From assembly GCA_050084985.1 (NCBI GenBank), contig JBITNC010000001.1, positions 107,756,001-107,820,000 of the forward strand: a DNA stretch of 64,000 nucleotides, in the 5' to 3' direction. This DNA is from Nageia nagi. Its lineage: Eukaryota; Pinophyta. Below the pieces are notes generated by a model. It was not told the DNA's origin. It ran no database searches and saw only the letters and a list, made by a program, of their open reading frames with translations. The stretch's first letter is position 1. Every line of letters begins with the position of its first letter. A program made the translations under genes and the position numbers. This document shows positions 35,427 to 47,337 of the stretch, one piece after another.

Positions 35427-35751
35427 TTATGGCGACCTCTGAGGGAAAATTTTGCCTTTATCAAAGAGGAATTTAGAACCCAGTCTGAAAAAAAAATAAT
35501 ACCAAAAATAATACCAAAGCATTTCACTACTACATATGGTCCGGAACCACATAGATTCGAAATTTTTTTTTAAAGAGCAATACTCTATCCTCATCCCATT
35601 TCAATGCTGAATCTCCTTCTCTGAAAGTATCCGAAGTTGATTTTCAACCGTCAAACCACCTTCTACTATTTCATTTCTTCTCCGAAGGTCTTGATATGAT
35701 TGATTCCAGAGCTCTTTTGGGGTTCAACTTTTCTTTCCAGAATACCAGAGA
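35427..35751 (-). pseudogene. TG-A integrase C-terminal tail
   Basis: On the minus strand downstream of gag, fragments of DTFREGD and LKWDEDR near 35590 are recognisable as the tail of a gypsy integrase, as in TG-B. The rest of pol is absent. The final part next to the LTR is non-coding and contains a TTGGTATTATT-type direct duplication in TG-B and a related one here. Confidence 0.7.
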
Positions 35752-36912
35752 CTAAGGGTTTTTCCTTGATCTTGTTTCCACAGCAAAACCTCCTATACCT
35801 GTTGGTGTAAAATTCCTTAGGTTCACATCTTGGCTTATGTCGTCAGCTACACCAGGTGAAGGAATGCCCCCACTTCTTGATAAATATTCTTGATATTGAT
35901 AAATAGGACATGTGGTTTGTTCATGAGCATCATTGCAGGCCAAACACAAACCAGAGGCTGACCTGGAAGAGGAAGCTTGGCTTACATCATCATTCAACAC
36001 ATTCTGAGCCTTTTCTACAGCAAGATAAGGATATCTTCTTGCATCGCTTTGTCTGCTTAGCATGGTAATCCGGTTTGCCATATTTCTACATAAATTTTGG
36101 AGTTCCTAAATCTCCATCAATGAAGCTACCCCTTGATTCATATTAGGTTGATGAGGGGCTGGTAAGGCCAAGGGAGCTCTAGGGACCAGCAAGGTTGATG
36201 GCCACTGTTGGATAGGGGCGGGGATATTGGCCAGTGGTGGAGCCAAACTAATTGCTTGAGGTCTCAAAATTTGTTGTTGGGCTGTTATTGGAAAATAAGG
36301 CATTGGCATGTGACTTGGCAATTTTCCAACTGCAATAAGATAGGATTCAGCATATACTGCTTATCTGTAAACCTCTGGGAAAGTATTTACTCTAAAATTT
36401 TGGATTTGCAGAGAGAGATCCGGAGGAAAGGCTCTCAGGTAATACATTAAGGCTTGAAATTGCTGAGGCCTGACTGGCATTGGGACTCTTACCCAAGTTT
36501 TTTGGAATCTAATATTGAAATCTGGGATATTTTCTTGCTTATATCTTTTGATAGAAGTGAACTATGCTAACAAGGAAAAGGGATCTCCTAATTCATTAAA
36601 TTCCAAGATAAAGGGCTCTACCAGTTGGGCCCAAGTAGTTATAGATCCGTTAGGAAGGCCCCTGTACCAACCTAGGACCTTTCCTTTGAAAGATTAAGCC
36701 AGTAATCTCACCATGACATCTTCATGTTGGATATTGTGAATCTTAGCTAGGCCAGCTACATCAATGCAATGCTCATAATCCATTTTCTTTGATGTTGCAT
36801 CAAACTCTGAAAGGGTTTTAAAAACATTTGCTGGGATGTCATGCAACACTGCCAGGGCTATTGGTACCCCATTGTCCCATTCTGGATAAACATTTTGAGC
36901 TGGATTAGCCAT
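35752..36912 (-). pseudogene. TG-A gag
   Basis: It starts MANPAQNVYPEWDNG and carries a gag core (HEDVMVRLLA, then LGWYRGLPNGSITTW near 36640 and FNELGDPFSLL near 36590), a P-rich stretch (36321-36106) and a zinc knuckle CLACNDAHEQTTC near 35940 (CX2CX3HX4C). Two or three stops, at positions where TG-B has Q, break it. The conserved frame continues upstream of this methionine to about 37070. Gag is the only near-complete protein of this family. Confidence 0.88.
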
Positions 36913-37105
36913 TTCAGGAGAGGTATTTCTAGTATGAAGATTGGATGATTCTGGCTTGGTAAAGGATTTTAGGGAGTTGATACTATTCAGATACTTGGAC
37001 TTGATCAGGGTCTTTCTCTTAGGAGTATCTAATGTTCTAAAATCTGGTGCTTCTTTTGCTGCTCATAGATAGTGCTTCAGCAGAGTCGCTAATAAGTTTC
37101 TTCGT

Positions 37106-37123
37106 GTCCCACTGGGCATGCCA
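37106..37123 (-). promoter_or_regulatory. TG-A primer-binding site
   Basis: On the minus strand TGGCATGCCCAGTGGGAC lies 11 bp from the LTR end. It is identical in TG-B (51050-51067) and similar in M1. Confidence 0.65.
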
Positions 37124-37134
37124 AAAAGAGATAT

Positions 37135-38552
37135 TGTTGATTAGGATTGTGTAATATATGCACCATGAACAATCTTAACCAAAGTAAATCAAGAATAGAC
37201 TATAGTGACAGTCTGATCTTCAGAGAAGGCCGATTCCTTATCTATTGGGCGTAGAAAAAGTAACAGGAAAGGAAATAAAAGAGTAGAGTGCGAGGAATTC
37301 AAGCAAAAGGGTTAGGGTAATAGGAAAGAAATAAAAAGAGTAGAGTGTGAGGAATTTAAGCAAAAGGCTTAGGGTAACAAGAGAGAAAGCAAAGGTGGAC
37401 CACTAGTTCAGCGTGGGCTTTCACAGTGTGTGAAACCTTGGCTTGAATCTAGTGTAGCAGCTATGGTACAAGCTCTCACTCTCTAATAGTTTCCCAGCTT
37501 TACTCTACCATGTAGCAGACATAGTTATACTAGCAACCTGTAATTATCATTCAGGAAACAAGCCAAGCTGCCACGATGTAACCAAATTAAGAATGACAAT
37601 TACGAGTGCTAGACAAGAAAGGTCAAGATGGTATCATATTACTGATAAAAACTATAGGTCTTCGAGAACAAATGTAAAGAGCAATACTAGGCTTCTGACC
37701 CTTCTTCCACTTTATTTTCATATACTTATACTGCAGTAATAATAGTTACAAGAATTGCAGAATAGAAATGTTTACAAAAATAGCTTCAAGATTCTAGCCT
37801 TCTTTTAACTGATACTACCTACATACGCCACTTGGTAGAATATTACAAAAATGGGGTAGATTACAGATGATATAGCTTCTTGATAACTATGATCTGACCT
37901 CTTGCTAGCCTCATCTCTACATTCCAGAATGCTCTACTCACTGGCTCTGGCTATTTGATTCCCCTTGCTGACCTCATCACTTCTGGGCTTCAGTTTTAGG
38001 TTAAGGCCCAGAATTGCTGACCTCATCACTTACCTCTGGAATGTTTTGTTGACCTCATCACTTTCAGGCTTTGGTTTTAGGTTAAGGCCCAAAATCGTTG
38101 ACATCATCTCTTACCTTTGAAATGTTTTGCTCACTGGCTCTGGCTTCTCAATTTCCTTTGATGACCTCATCATCTCTGGGCTCCAGTTTCATTCAAAAAT
38201 GTAAACATCATTCTCCCTGGTGATGTCATCTCTACATTCCAGAATGCTCTACTCACTGGCTCCAGATATTTGATTGCTCTTTACTAACCTCATCACTTCT
38301 GGAATGCTTTAATTACTAACCCCAACTTCTCAATTCCGCTTGCTAACCTCATCATCTCTGGAACTTGGTCTTTGACCAAAATGTGACCGTCTTATCCTCC
38401 GCAATGTCATCATTTTATTCCAGAACGCTTTACTTCCGGACTCTGGACTATTTTGTTTGCTCTAGAAAACTCCCGGGGATCTTAAAATGAACCCATGATT
38501 GCAAGTAAAGTACACCGGGCTTTAATAAAGAATTTATTATGTATAATATACA
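37135..38552 (-). repeat. TG-A 5' LTR
   Basis: Starts TGTTGATTAGG and ends AATATACA on the plus strand. It has the same length as the other LTR, with scattered transitions. Confidence 0.95.
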
Positions 38553-38557
38553 ATCTC
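38553..38557. repeat. TG-A target-site duplication, right
   Basis: ATCTC, matching 34004-34008. Confidence 0.9.
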
Positions 38558-39440
38558 AAATAACAAGATCAATTAGATGCATCATATTCATATCAATAAG
38601 GATAGATGAATCACATGAATGCCATCATGAACTAATCAAGGGTGCACTATAAGTCATCATGAAGATGCCATGCCAAAAACATATAGTCACATGTTATATA
38701 TAAAAACATGTGTTTATTATCATTACAAAATAGAGCATGCACATATGATTTCCTCCCATATGGATAATTGAACAATGCCAAAAGACACATAAGAGTTCTT
38801 CACATATGGATAACTAAACAATGCTAGATTGACTAAAAATAAAGTATGCACATACGAGTTTCTCACATATGGATAAATAAATAGTGCTAAAAGACACATA
38901 AGAGTTCCTCACAAATGGATAGCTGAATAGTGTAAGATTGGCCAATTTCTATAATAAAAGACATGTAGAGTGAACTTACCATGAAGGTGTACAACAAAAT
39001 AAACACTATACAACACAAAATCCTTCTAAGGGTGAAGTTATCATAACAAACATGAATTCAACATAAGAATTCAAACTTCACACCCTCTTGAGGGCAATTT
39101 CACCAACCTGATAGCATCTTTAAGCTTACAAAATTAAGCTTTTGTAAGGGGCTTGGTGAATAAATTAGTAGAGTTCAAGGTGGATGGACAATACTCCAGG
39201 TGTATGATGCTATCAAGAACTTTCTCTCTAATAAAATGGGCATGGATTTCCACATGTTTTGTTCTCTAATAGAATACTAGATTCTTAGCCAAAAAAATAG
39301 TTGATTGATTATCTGAAAAGATCAAATATGAGCCACCTTGCTCATACCTAATTTCTTTCAAAACATGACTTAGTTAAATGGCTTCCTGGCTTGCAACAGA
39401 CATGGCACAATATTGGGCTTCTATGGTGGAAAGAGAAATG
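38558..39440 (-). repeat. Copia-1 3'-untranslated region with tandem repeats
   Basis: 38740-38945 contains four divergent copies of a unit of about 50-60 bp around CTCACATATGGATAACT and TAGTGCTAAAAGACACATAA. The same array is at 47580-47785 in Copia-2. Above 39000 lies the decayed end of the polyprotein (minus-strand LTKPL-like motif near 39150). Confidence 0.8.
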
Positions 39441-40600
39441 GTATATTACTTCTTGAAATCCCAAGAGATAGCACTTAAACCAATGCTGAACACATATGTA
39501 AAGGTTGACTTTCTATCATCTCTATCTATCCCATAGTTAGAATCTAAGAATCTAGAGAGAACAAATGAGGGCAACTTAGAATACTTGAGAGTAAGATCCT
39601 TAGTCCCTGTAACATACCCCAAGATTTTTTTTAATAGAATTAAGATGCTCAACATATGGTTTTTGTATGAATCATGCCATCAGATTCATTATAAAGGTAA
39701 TATCTAGCCTGGATATAATCAAATATAAAAGACTACCAATTAATTAACTGTAAGTTGTAGCATCAACTAACTGAGAGTTGGAGCTTAGAGAAATAGTGAT
39801 TCTAGGAGAGATTGGTATTGTAGCATATCTACATTCCTCCATTCCAAACTTTTGTAATATGTTTGATATATACTTAGATTGATTAAGGTAAATACAATCT
39901 TTGTATTGATACACTTACATTCCAAGATAGTAGAGCAAGAGACCAAGATTAGTCATTTTAAACATTGCCTTAAGTTTGGATATGCACTCTTGAATGATTT
40001 CATCATTGTTTCTAATAATCAAAAGATCATCTACATAAAGGAGAATCAAGACCATGTCTTTTTCTTGATTGAGCACATATAAATTAAAGTCAAGAAAATA
40101 CTTAGAGAATCCAATGTCTACAAAGTATCTTGAAATATTTCTATATTAGGCTCAAGGTGCTTGCTTAAGTCCATACAAAAACTTATTTAGCTTACACACA
40201 AAGGACTCTTTGCCTTCCATAATAAACCATTCTAGTTGATTCATGAAGATTTTCACATTCAATTCACTACTGAGAAATGCACTCTTGACATCAAGTTGAA
40301 AAACTTTCCATCCTTAAGCTACAAAAAGAGTAAGGATAACTCTCATAGTAATCATATTTGCCATGAGAGCAAAGGTTTTCTCATAATCTACACCATATTT
40401 CTAAGCAAAACTTTTAGCTACTAACCTTGCCTTGTATTTTTCAATATCTTTAACTGAATTGAACTTGACCTTGTAGATCCACTTATTGCCAATTACATTC
40501 TTATCATTGGGATAAGGAACCAAGTCCCAAGGTTTATTTTTTATAAGTGCCTCATACTCCACTTTCATGGCTTCTATCTAGCACTCATGCTTAGAAGCTT
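39440..40600 (-). pseudogene. Copia-1 reverse transcriptase and RNase H
   Basis: The minus strand begins with NKPWDLVPYPNDKNVIGNK near 40540, the usual start of the Ty1/copia polymerase. It continues with FQLDVKSAFL near 40290 and FLYGLKQAP near 40170. The active site YVDDLL near 40040 is intact. RNase H follows at 39655-39446, with DSNYGIDRDDRKST. Scattered stops break the frame. Copia-2 has the same region at 48250-49495. Confidence 0.9.
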
Positions 40601-41049
40601 CTTTGAAGGTTGAGGGCTCATGCTTGTTGTCAATCTTGGCAATTAAGGATTTGTTCAAGGCCATGCTCCTTGTTACCCTTTGTGTTGAAGAATTTTGTTC
40701 CTAAGGTGACTTTTCTACATCAATATCCAACCAACTAGTAGCAACTAAAGATTCATATAGATCATCAACATCCTTGTTAGAAGTAGATTCTTCAAAAATT
40801 TTATTAAACTTTACATCCCTTGAAATGAACACTGCTTTATAGGTTGAAGAGTAGAGCCTGTAGCCTTAATGTTGATTGTCATAACCCATAAAGATGTATT
40901 TTTTAGCTTTTTTAACCAACTTCCTTTTTTACTCAAAAATAATGTAGGAGAATGCTTCACAACCAAATGACTTAAGGTGTGAAATGTTAGGTTTTCTTCC
41001 TAACCATGCCTCAAAAGGAGTTTTTCTCTAAACAACTTTTGTGGGACAC

Positions 41050-41760
41050 CGATTCAAGGTGTAAATAGCAATGCTCACAGCTTCACCCCATAGGAACTTA
41101 GAAAGATTACCCTATAGCCATCTCCATAATTATTCTATTTTTTCTTTAGCAACACCATTCTACTAAGGAGTGTATGGAATTGTAAACTACCTCTTGATTC
41201 CATACTTAGCACAATAGTCATTGAACTCATTATTGTTATATTCTTCTCTATTATCTAATCTCAACATCTTAATTTTAAGGTTAGTTTGATTCTAACCAAA
41301 GGCCTTAAAAACCTTAAAAGTTTTAAAAGTTTGATCCTTGTGCTTAATTATATATCCAAATATCATCCTACTAAATTCATCAATGAAATTCAAGATGTAA
41401 GATGCTCCTTCAAGTGACATAGTTTGAAACAAACCCATGAAATCTAAATTTATAAGTTGAAGAGGTTGAGATGCTCTTATTGCCTTATGTTTTTCAAACT
41501 TTTGTCTATACATCTTGCCAAGAATGCACTTTTTGCATAGACCAACTAAAAGAGAAATTGAAGGCAAACCTTTCATAAGTTCTTGATCTTTCATGACTTG
41601 AATACTCTTGTGGTTAAGGTGCCCTAAATGATGGTGCCAAACATTGCCTTTAGAAAACACACTAGAAGTAAGACATGATGGAACTTGATCCATAATGTAG
41701 AGGTTATCTTTCACTGATCCTTTAACCAAAGTGGCAAGTCCTTTTTCAATGCACTAGGAT
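41050..41760 (-). pseudogene. Copia-1 GAG-pre-integrase and integrase
   Basis: The 145-codon open stretch 41729-41292 contains the zinc-binding part WHHHLGHLNHKSI with C-x2-C (GLCKKCILGK) and the start of the core (INLDFMGLFQTM, first catalytic Asp, then FIDEFSRMIFGY). Beyond it, broken frames give RLDNREEY near 41250 and a degenerate third block near 41160. The order integrase before polymerase marks it as Ty1/copia. Confidence 0.9.
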
Positions 41761-42088
41761 TGAGAGTCAAACTCAAAAGAGTACCCTTTTCTAGCAACTT
41801 GAATCATGAAGAGAATGTTCATCCTTAACTTAGGAGCATAGAGAACATTTTTAAGAACCTTTTCATGAATTAGCACACTCCCAATTCCTAGAACTTCAAG
41901 GGTAGAGTTATCACCTATCACAACTATATCCTTACTATACTTGTGAAAGTTCTTAAAATTTTTCTTTTCAAAGCATAGGTGATTAGTGCAACTAGAGTCA
42001 ACAATCTATTCAAATGAAAAAGTGTGAGACATGGAGTAGAGTGCCATAGCAAAACTAGCATAAGTATTTTTTTTTCCTTTGTAGTTCT
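41761..42088 (-). pseudogene. Copia-1 protease region
   Basis: Weak protease similarity lies between gag and integrase. The active-site position near 42000 reads DCSCTNHL, where related elements have D-S-G-A/C-S-x-H. GDNSTLEVLGIGSV near 41925 is the usual downstream strand. Confidence 0.65.
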
Positions 42089-43021
42089 TTACATTTCCAT
42101 TTCCTTTGTTCTTTTTCTCTCTTTTATTTTTGTAGCAATCAATTTTTTTATGAACTTGAATGGTATAATAGTTACAATTTCCATCAAACTTTTCCTTAGG
42201 ATAAGGAGTGTTTGCTTTGCTTTTTCCATCTCTTTGCTTAAAATGATTGTTGTTGCTATTGTTCCTATTGCTATGGTTGTTGTTCCTATTGTTCCTATTG
42301 CTATTGTAGCCATTACCTCTTTTCTCAAACCTTTTTGAGGAAGAAGAATAAGATTTTTTTTATGATTAAAATTTTTCTTAAAAGGAGTTTTGGTTGCACC
42401 AAGAGCAATGTTATTATCCTTAGGAGAAAAACTCAACACCTTATTGTTAAGAGTTTCCTTATGCTTCAATACGTGCCTAGATAGGTTCTCAAGGGAGATG
42501 ACTTCTTCTTCATCATAAATCCTTGTTTCCATAACTATTACAAAATTTTCAAACTTTAAAGAGAGGCTTTAAAGAATGATGAAGATCATGAACTCATCAT
42601 TGATCCAATTGCATCCACAAGCAACAAGTTGGATCTTTAGGTCTATGATTTTATTCAAGTATATGGTAATATTTTCATCTTTTTCTTGACAAGATTGAAG
42701 CAACTTTTGGAGTATGGTAGACCTTATTGAAAAATTTGAATCAAGGTAGATTTTCTTAAACTTATCCCATGCTTCCTTTGCTGAGGTTGAAGAGGATATC
42801 ATCAGTAGCATATCATCTAAAACTACATGGTAAATTATGGAAGTTGCTAACTCATTCTTTGTATTGTAAGCTTCTAGTACCTTCTCATCTGTAGGAGGTA
42901 CAAGGTTCTCATTCATTGTTTGCCATGGCTTCCTTACCTGCAATTTAATTCTCATATGAGATTTCCAAATCCCATAGTTGAAACCATCAAGTATGTGTTT
43001 GGGTAAAAAAGATTCTTCCAT
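42089..43021 (-). pseudogene. Copia-1 gag
   Basis: The start ATG at 43021 opens a 150-codon stretch with FNYGIWKSHMRIKL and AKEAWDKFKKIY, the pattern of the copia-type gag (UBN2 family). A frameshift near 42550 leads to the second open part (42532-42089), which is K-rich and repetitive in I, T and A (ATIAIGTIGTTT). It ends before a zinc-knuckle remnant (CHYY, then HKKIDC near 42160). Confidence 0.88.
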
Positions 43022-46000
43022 TTGCTACATAAAAATATGAAATAATAAGCATGTGTTTTCAATAAATAAAATGTTAAGTTTTAATTAAATAAATAATACA
43101 TGTTATATTTAACACTAAATACATGCTTTATTTGATTCATAAGTACAAATATTTTATAATTCAAATAATAACCCATGTACCCAAATACATTTCTCATCTC
43201 AAGAATCATAGATTTAGAGTGACATTGTTGAGGTTTATTTTCTTATCTAAAATTAAACTTTCACTTGGATGCCCACACAAGAGGAGCCCAAGTACTACCA
43301 ATCCTCAATAAGTTTCCTTTGGGTAGCAATATACTCTAACAAGAAAAAGTACTAGCTATTTTCTAAGGTTTCAATATTTATTGGATAAGCCAAATTATTA
43401 ATCTTGACTAGGTTTCAAGTTATCCTCCTAGGTTATCAAGATAATCCTTGAATGGATGTGTAGACATGTGATATCACTACACAAATGCTTGTCCACCTAA
43501 TAGAGTAATGTTCAGACCAATAAAATACTTAGGGGCAATTAAGAAGTATAAACTTTTCACCATTTGGATCATCAAATTTAAAGTCTCTAGTTTGCTTGTT
43601 CTCACCTCATGGATCCTTAAAAAAATCATGTTATGAAATGTACATGCAGATGTGTTCATTTTAATGGGTTTCTCATATGTTTGAAAATTCTATATAAGTA
43701 AATAAAGCAAAATGTAAAATACGAAGTAAAAGAGCATAAAATTAAACATCATCCATTCATAACTTGAAATCTAAGAGTCTAATGGGTTTTTTTTACTAAC
43801 CCCTAAAGGACATCTTTACACAAGTCCATATTTTGCTTAAGTTCATTTTGCAAAAAGAAATGAGAATTGCTTAAGCATAAGCATGTATTAATTACAAAAA
43901 TTTCAATAAGTTATCTTTGCATGAAGACTAAATACTCAATATGTATCTTTTAACTTAAGGAATTAAGTCTTAATCATGCAATATTAACTTAAAAATTTAA
44001 GTCCTAAGCATGCAACATTAACTTAAAAAATTTAATTCCTAAGCATACAACATTAACTTAAAAATTAAGTACTAAATATGCATTTATTAACTTAAAATTT
44101 TTAAGTAATAAGCATAAGAAAGCATGCATCATTTAAAGTTAAGTATTAAGCATGTACCATTAACTTAAAAAATTGAGTATGCATCATTAATAAGCATGCA
44201 TCATTTTCTCTTAATTTGTATAAGTTTATCTTAAAAAAAGTATAAATACTTAATTATAAATAAATGCTTTAGAGAGATCAACAATAGTCATGCATCCAAG
44301 AAATTTTAATATTTAATAGGTATTCATTCTCAACAATAAAATATTCCCCCTTATTTGCTTAAAATTATGATCCCCCTTATATTAAGGCTAAAATACTTTC
44401 AAAGTACTAAAAAATAACCTTAGTATACTAAAGTGTTAAAAATATATTCTTTCACTAACACTTTAAACACTAAGTAGAAATATTTTAGAAAGTAGTAAAG
44501 TACTATGTTAATCAAAGTGAGTGTTTATTTTAAGTCTTAAAAATGCTAAAAAGTTTAAAGGACTAGGAAAAAAATTTATTTACTCAACCATTAATGCATA
44601 TTTGACCTTTTATGCACTCCAAGTTAGATTTTATGATGGGCAAGGCAAAGTGCTTTAAATTTAGAGTATAAGTACTTCTAAGTGCATTTAATAAGAACAA
44701 ATGACTTGTAAGCAAGAAAAAAAATATTAATATACCTTTGCTTCTTGAGAGCTTTCTGGTAATTAAATAAGGATATAAAAGGTCAATGGAGTGTTTAAAG
44801 AGAGAAAAAATGGTTTTAGGTAGAAATAATGGCTACCCCTCCAAAAATAATATGTTGCTTTTGGAGGATTAAAAAAAAAATAAATGCATATAATCATAAC
44901 AAAATGGACCTAAAGAAATCAAAGGAGACTTAGGCAACTTAAGGGAGGCAAAGGAGGCTAAGAGGGAGCCACCCATCATAGGTTGCAAAGAAGAGGGAGC
45001 ATAGACAAGGTGGTAATGGCCAGTATAAAGCCTTCTATTTTTAATTGGGAGAAATGCAACATATTAAATGGTTAGCCATATCTAATCACATCTTCTCCAA
45101 TCAATCTACCACCTAGCACTTTCATTCAATTAGTAGCTAGAATTCTCGTGTTCAAGGTTTAAAATGGTCTCTTTCCCCCCTTCTAATCTTCCTATTTAGC
45201 TAGGCCTAATCAATGAGAGAGAGCTTTCAAGGTAGGGGAGCCCAACCTTAACCCATAAATTGGTAAATGATAAGTAGCATCAAGTCCCTTTTATTATCTC
45301 GCTACTGGCTAGAAGGAAGCCAATTTACCAATGATAGCTTATTCAAATGACTAATGAACAAGCTATTCACTACCAAGCATGACAAAATTTTACTATCCCT
45401 TAGTCCTTTATGGAAATGGAATGACCAAGGTTTTGAGGTCATCACCTTAGTCCTTTGCATAGGGTTTTGAGGTCATTTCCATTAAAACATGAGCTTAGTC
45501 CTCTACATAGAGAAGAAACAGAATGACCAAGGTTAGGTCAAACTTTTCCTGAATTCTTTGCTATGGAGATTTTGAATGAGGCCCTTCTAAAGTGACTGTA
45601 ATTATGTTGGGTGAAGGAAGTAGACATTGCTAAGTAGTGTACATGTGCATGCCACTCCTAAGTACAATTTAGCTCTAGTTTCAATATTGCACTTTACAAA
45701 ATGGTTGAGGCTTAGAGGGCTCTCTTGGATGAGCTCATGGGTGTAGCTCAAAATCTTACTGAAGAGGAGAAAAAAGGATACAGAGAAATTCATTGGGATG
45801 ATAGGGAGGTTTATGGATATTACATGGTTTGATTTTTTCCACATGATTTATTCATGAACACAAGGAGTGACCTTGGTCCTTGCCCTAGAATTCATGATTT
45901 AAAATTGAAGGAGAGCATGAATCAATTGCATAAGGGTTTCATAGAGTGGCATGATAGAGCAATGGTGGTGTGAAGAGGAGGTTAGCAAGAAGATAGGTGA

Positions 46001-46819
46001 GAGAAAGGATTAATCACATGAGGAGAGTCTCAAGGAGAGAGGTCAAAACAATTCAAAGACTAGAAGGGCATGAGTAGAGAGGAGTTCAAAAATAATAAGC
46101 CAACAAACCATTACAAGGAATACAAACAACCAAAGGTTTGGGGTTCATTAGGATTACCAAAGTCAACCAAACAAAGACATTGATAGATAAAAAAATTCAA
46201 TAGATTTTGTATATTAAAAAAATACTTTTTTAGATGTATATTCCCCACTTTATATATATATAAACTTTCTATATTTGTTCCTAAATATCTCAAAAAATTC
46301 TTTGTTTTAGCATAAAATAGTTCAAGAATATTGCAATTTGTACATTAACCCCCCCTTTTTTATCACAATTAGGGATTTTATATTATTATTTTTTTAAAAA
46401 AGTATTTTTTTTTTACAAATATAGTAAAAAAATTATCTTTTCCTAAGATATTATTTCTTTAAAAAGATAGAGTATCTATATACATAAATTTGTACTCAAA
46501 CCCTTTTAAAAAATCAACCTATATATATGCAAAATTAGAGCAATATAACAAGAAATTTTAACTTGTAACTAACAATAGGTAGTATTAGTATAAATGAACA
46601 AAATTCCTTCACAATATATTGCTCCTTTAAAAAAATTTGACCACATATATAAGAAATGACTAACATAATACAAAAAATGTCAATAATATTAGTGAAATAT
46701 GCCATAAGATAAACAAATAAAAGAGAATATATGTAGAAGGTTATACCTTATCTTGAATTTTACCTCAATAATGAAATGAAGATATGAACACTAAGCATAT
46801 GAAGATGAGCCTCCAAGGA
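43022..46819 (-). repeat. Copia-1 long leader with tandem repeats
   Basis: 3.8 kb separates the primer site from gag, long for a Copia leader. 43955-44200 consists of repeats of about 35-45 bp around TTAACTTAAAAA and TTAAGT-x-CTAAGCATG. 45400-45550 repeats AATGACCAAGGTT and TTTTGAGGTCAT blocks. I see no gene in it. Parts of 44750-46100 are less AT-rich and may be a further insertion. Confidence 0.55.
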
Positions 46820-46831
46820 GCTCTGATACCA
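46820..46831 (-). promoter_or_regulatory. Copia-1 primer-binding site
   Basis: On the minus strand TGGTATCAGAGC, complementary to the 3' end of plant initiator tRNA-Met, lies two bases inside the 5' LTR end. It is the standard priming site for plant Copia elements. Confidence 0.93.
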
Positions 46832-46833
46832 AA

Positions 46834-47337
46834 TGAGAAAATTGAAATATAACAAGAACAATCCTAAACAACCAAGATCTCTTGAAAGTTCACAATACAC
46901 ATCTATCAAACTCATAAATAAGATAATATAACAAAGTAACTCAAGATGTAAAGTGGTCCCTCCAACTAGAGTGCATCCACTAACTAGATCTTTACTTCTA
47001 TCATAAATACAACTCTCTTACAATCCTTCTAATCTCAACTCTTACACTTCTATCCTATAGCATAAATTTATGCCATAAATTGGTATGTGATCACAAAGAG
47101 GGAGCTTTTTATTTATAGGCTAGAATCCTTCTTTGGACCACTTTTTTATCCAATGTACAAAAGCATGACATGCACATCCTTTAACTTAAGGGGCATTCTC
47201 ATGATAGAGTGTAGGAAAAGCTACATTATCATATTCACTTAAATACTTAATGTATCAAATGATACCCTTAAGTATTAGTGAATTTACATAGAAGATTTAA
47301 TACAACTTTTATAATAAATACATTATACATTCCAACA
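46834..47337 (-). repeat. Copia LTR c, shared by Copia-1 and Copia-2
   Basis: 504 bp, TGAGAAAATT to TTCCAACA on the plus strand. It is the 5' LTR of Copia-1 (primer site on its left) and at the same time the 3' LTR of Copia-2, whose polymerase end lies on its right. A TATA box on the minus strand is at 47110-47117. Confidence 0.92.

Larger units (their letters stand above)
34009..38552 (-). mobile_element. gag-only LTR element TG-A
   Basis: Two 1418-bp LTRs enclose 1.7 kb that holds only gag and a short integrase tail. On the minus strand the order is 5' LTR (38552-37135), primer site, gag, integrase tail, 3' LTR (35426-34009). The layout matches terminal-repeat retrotransposons with GAG domain (TR-GAG). 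Target duplication is ATCTC. Confidence 0.92.
32503..47337 (-). mobile_element. Copia-1 with flanking LTRs, interrupted by TG-A
   Basis: A minus-strand Ty1/copia element: 5' LTR 46834-47337, primer site 46820-46831, very long leader, gag, protease, integrase, reverse transcriptase, RNase H and 3' LTR b. A second LTR with a short internal segment is attached on the left. TG-A interrupts the 3'-untranslated region at 34009-38552. Stops and frameshifts occur throughout. Confidence 0.88.

Noticed and set aside
42024-42338. Hydrophobic plus-strand frame of 104 codons resembling a membrane protein
   Set aside because: It is antisense to the K-rich, repetitive end of Copia-1 gag.
32503-47337. Calling LTR c and LTR b the ends of one isolated Copia with a normal target duplication
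   Set aside because: No matching 5-bp direct repeats flank them; the outer sequences are other Copia parts, so the shared-LTR chain fits better.
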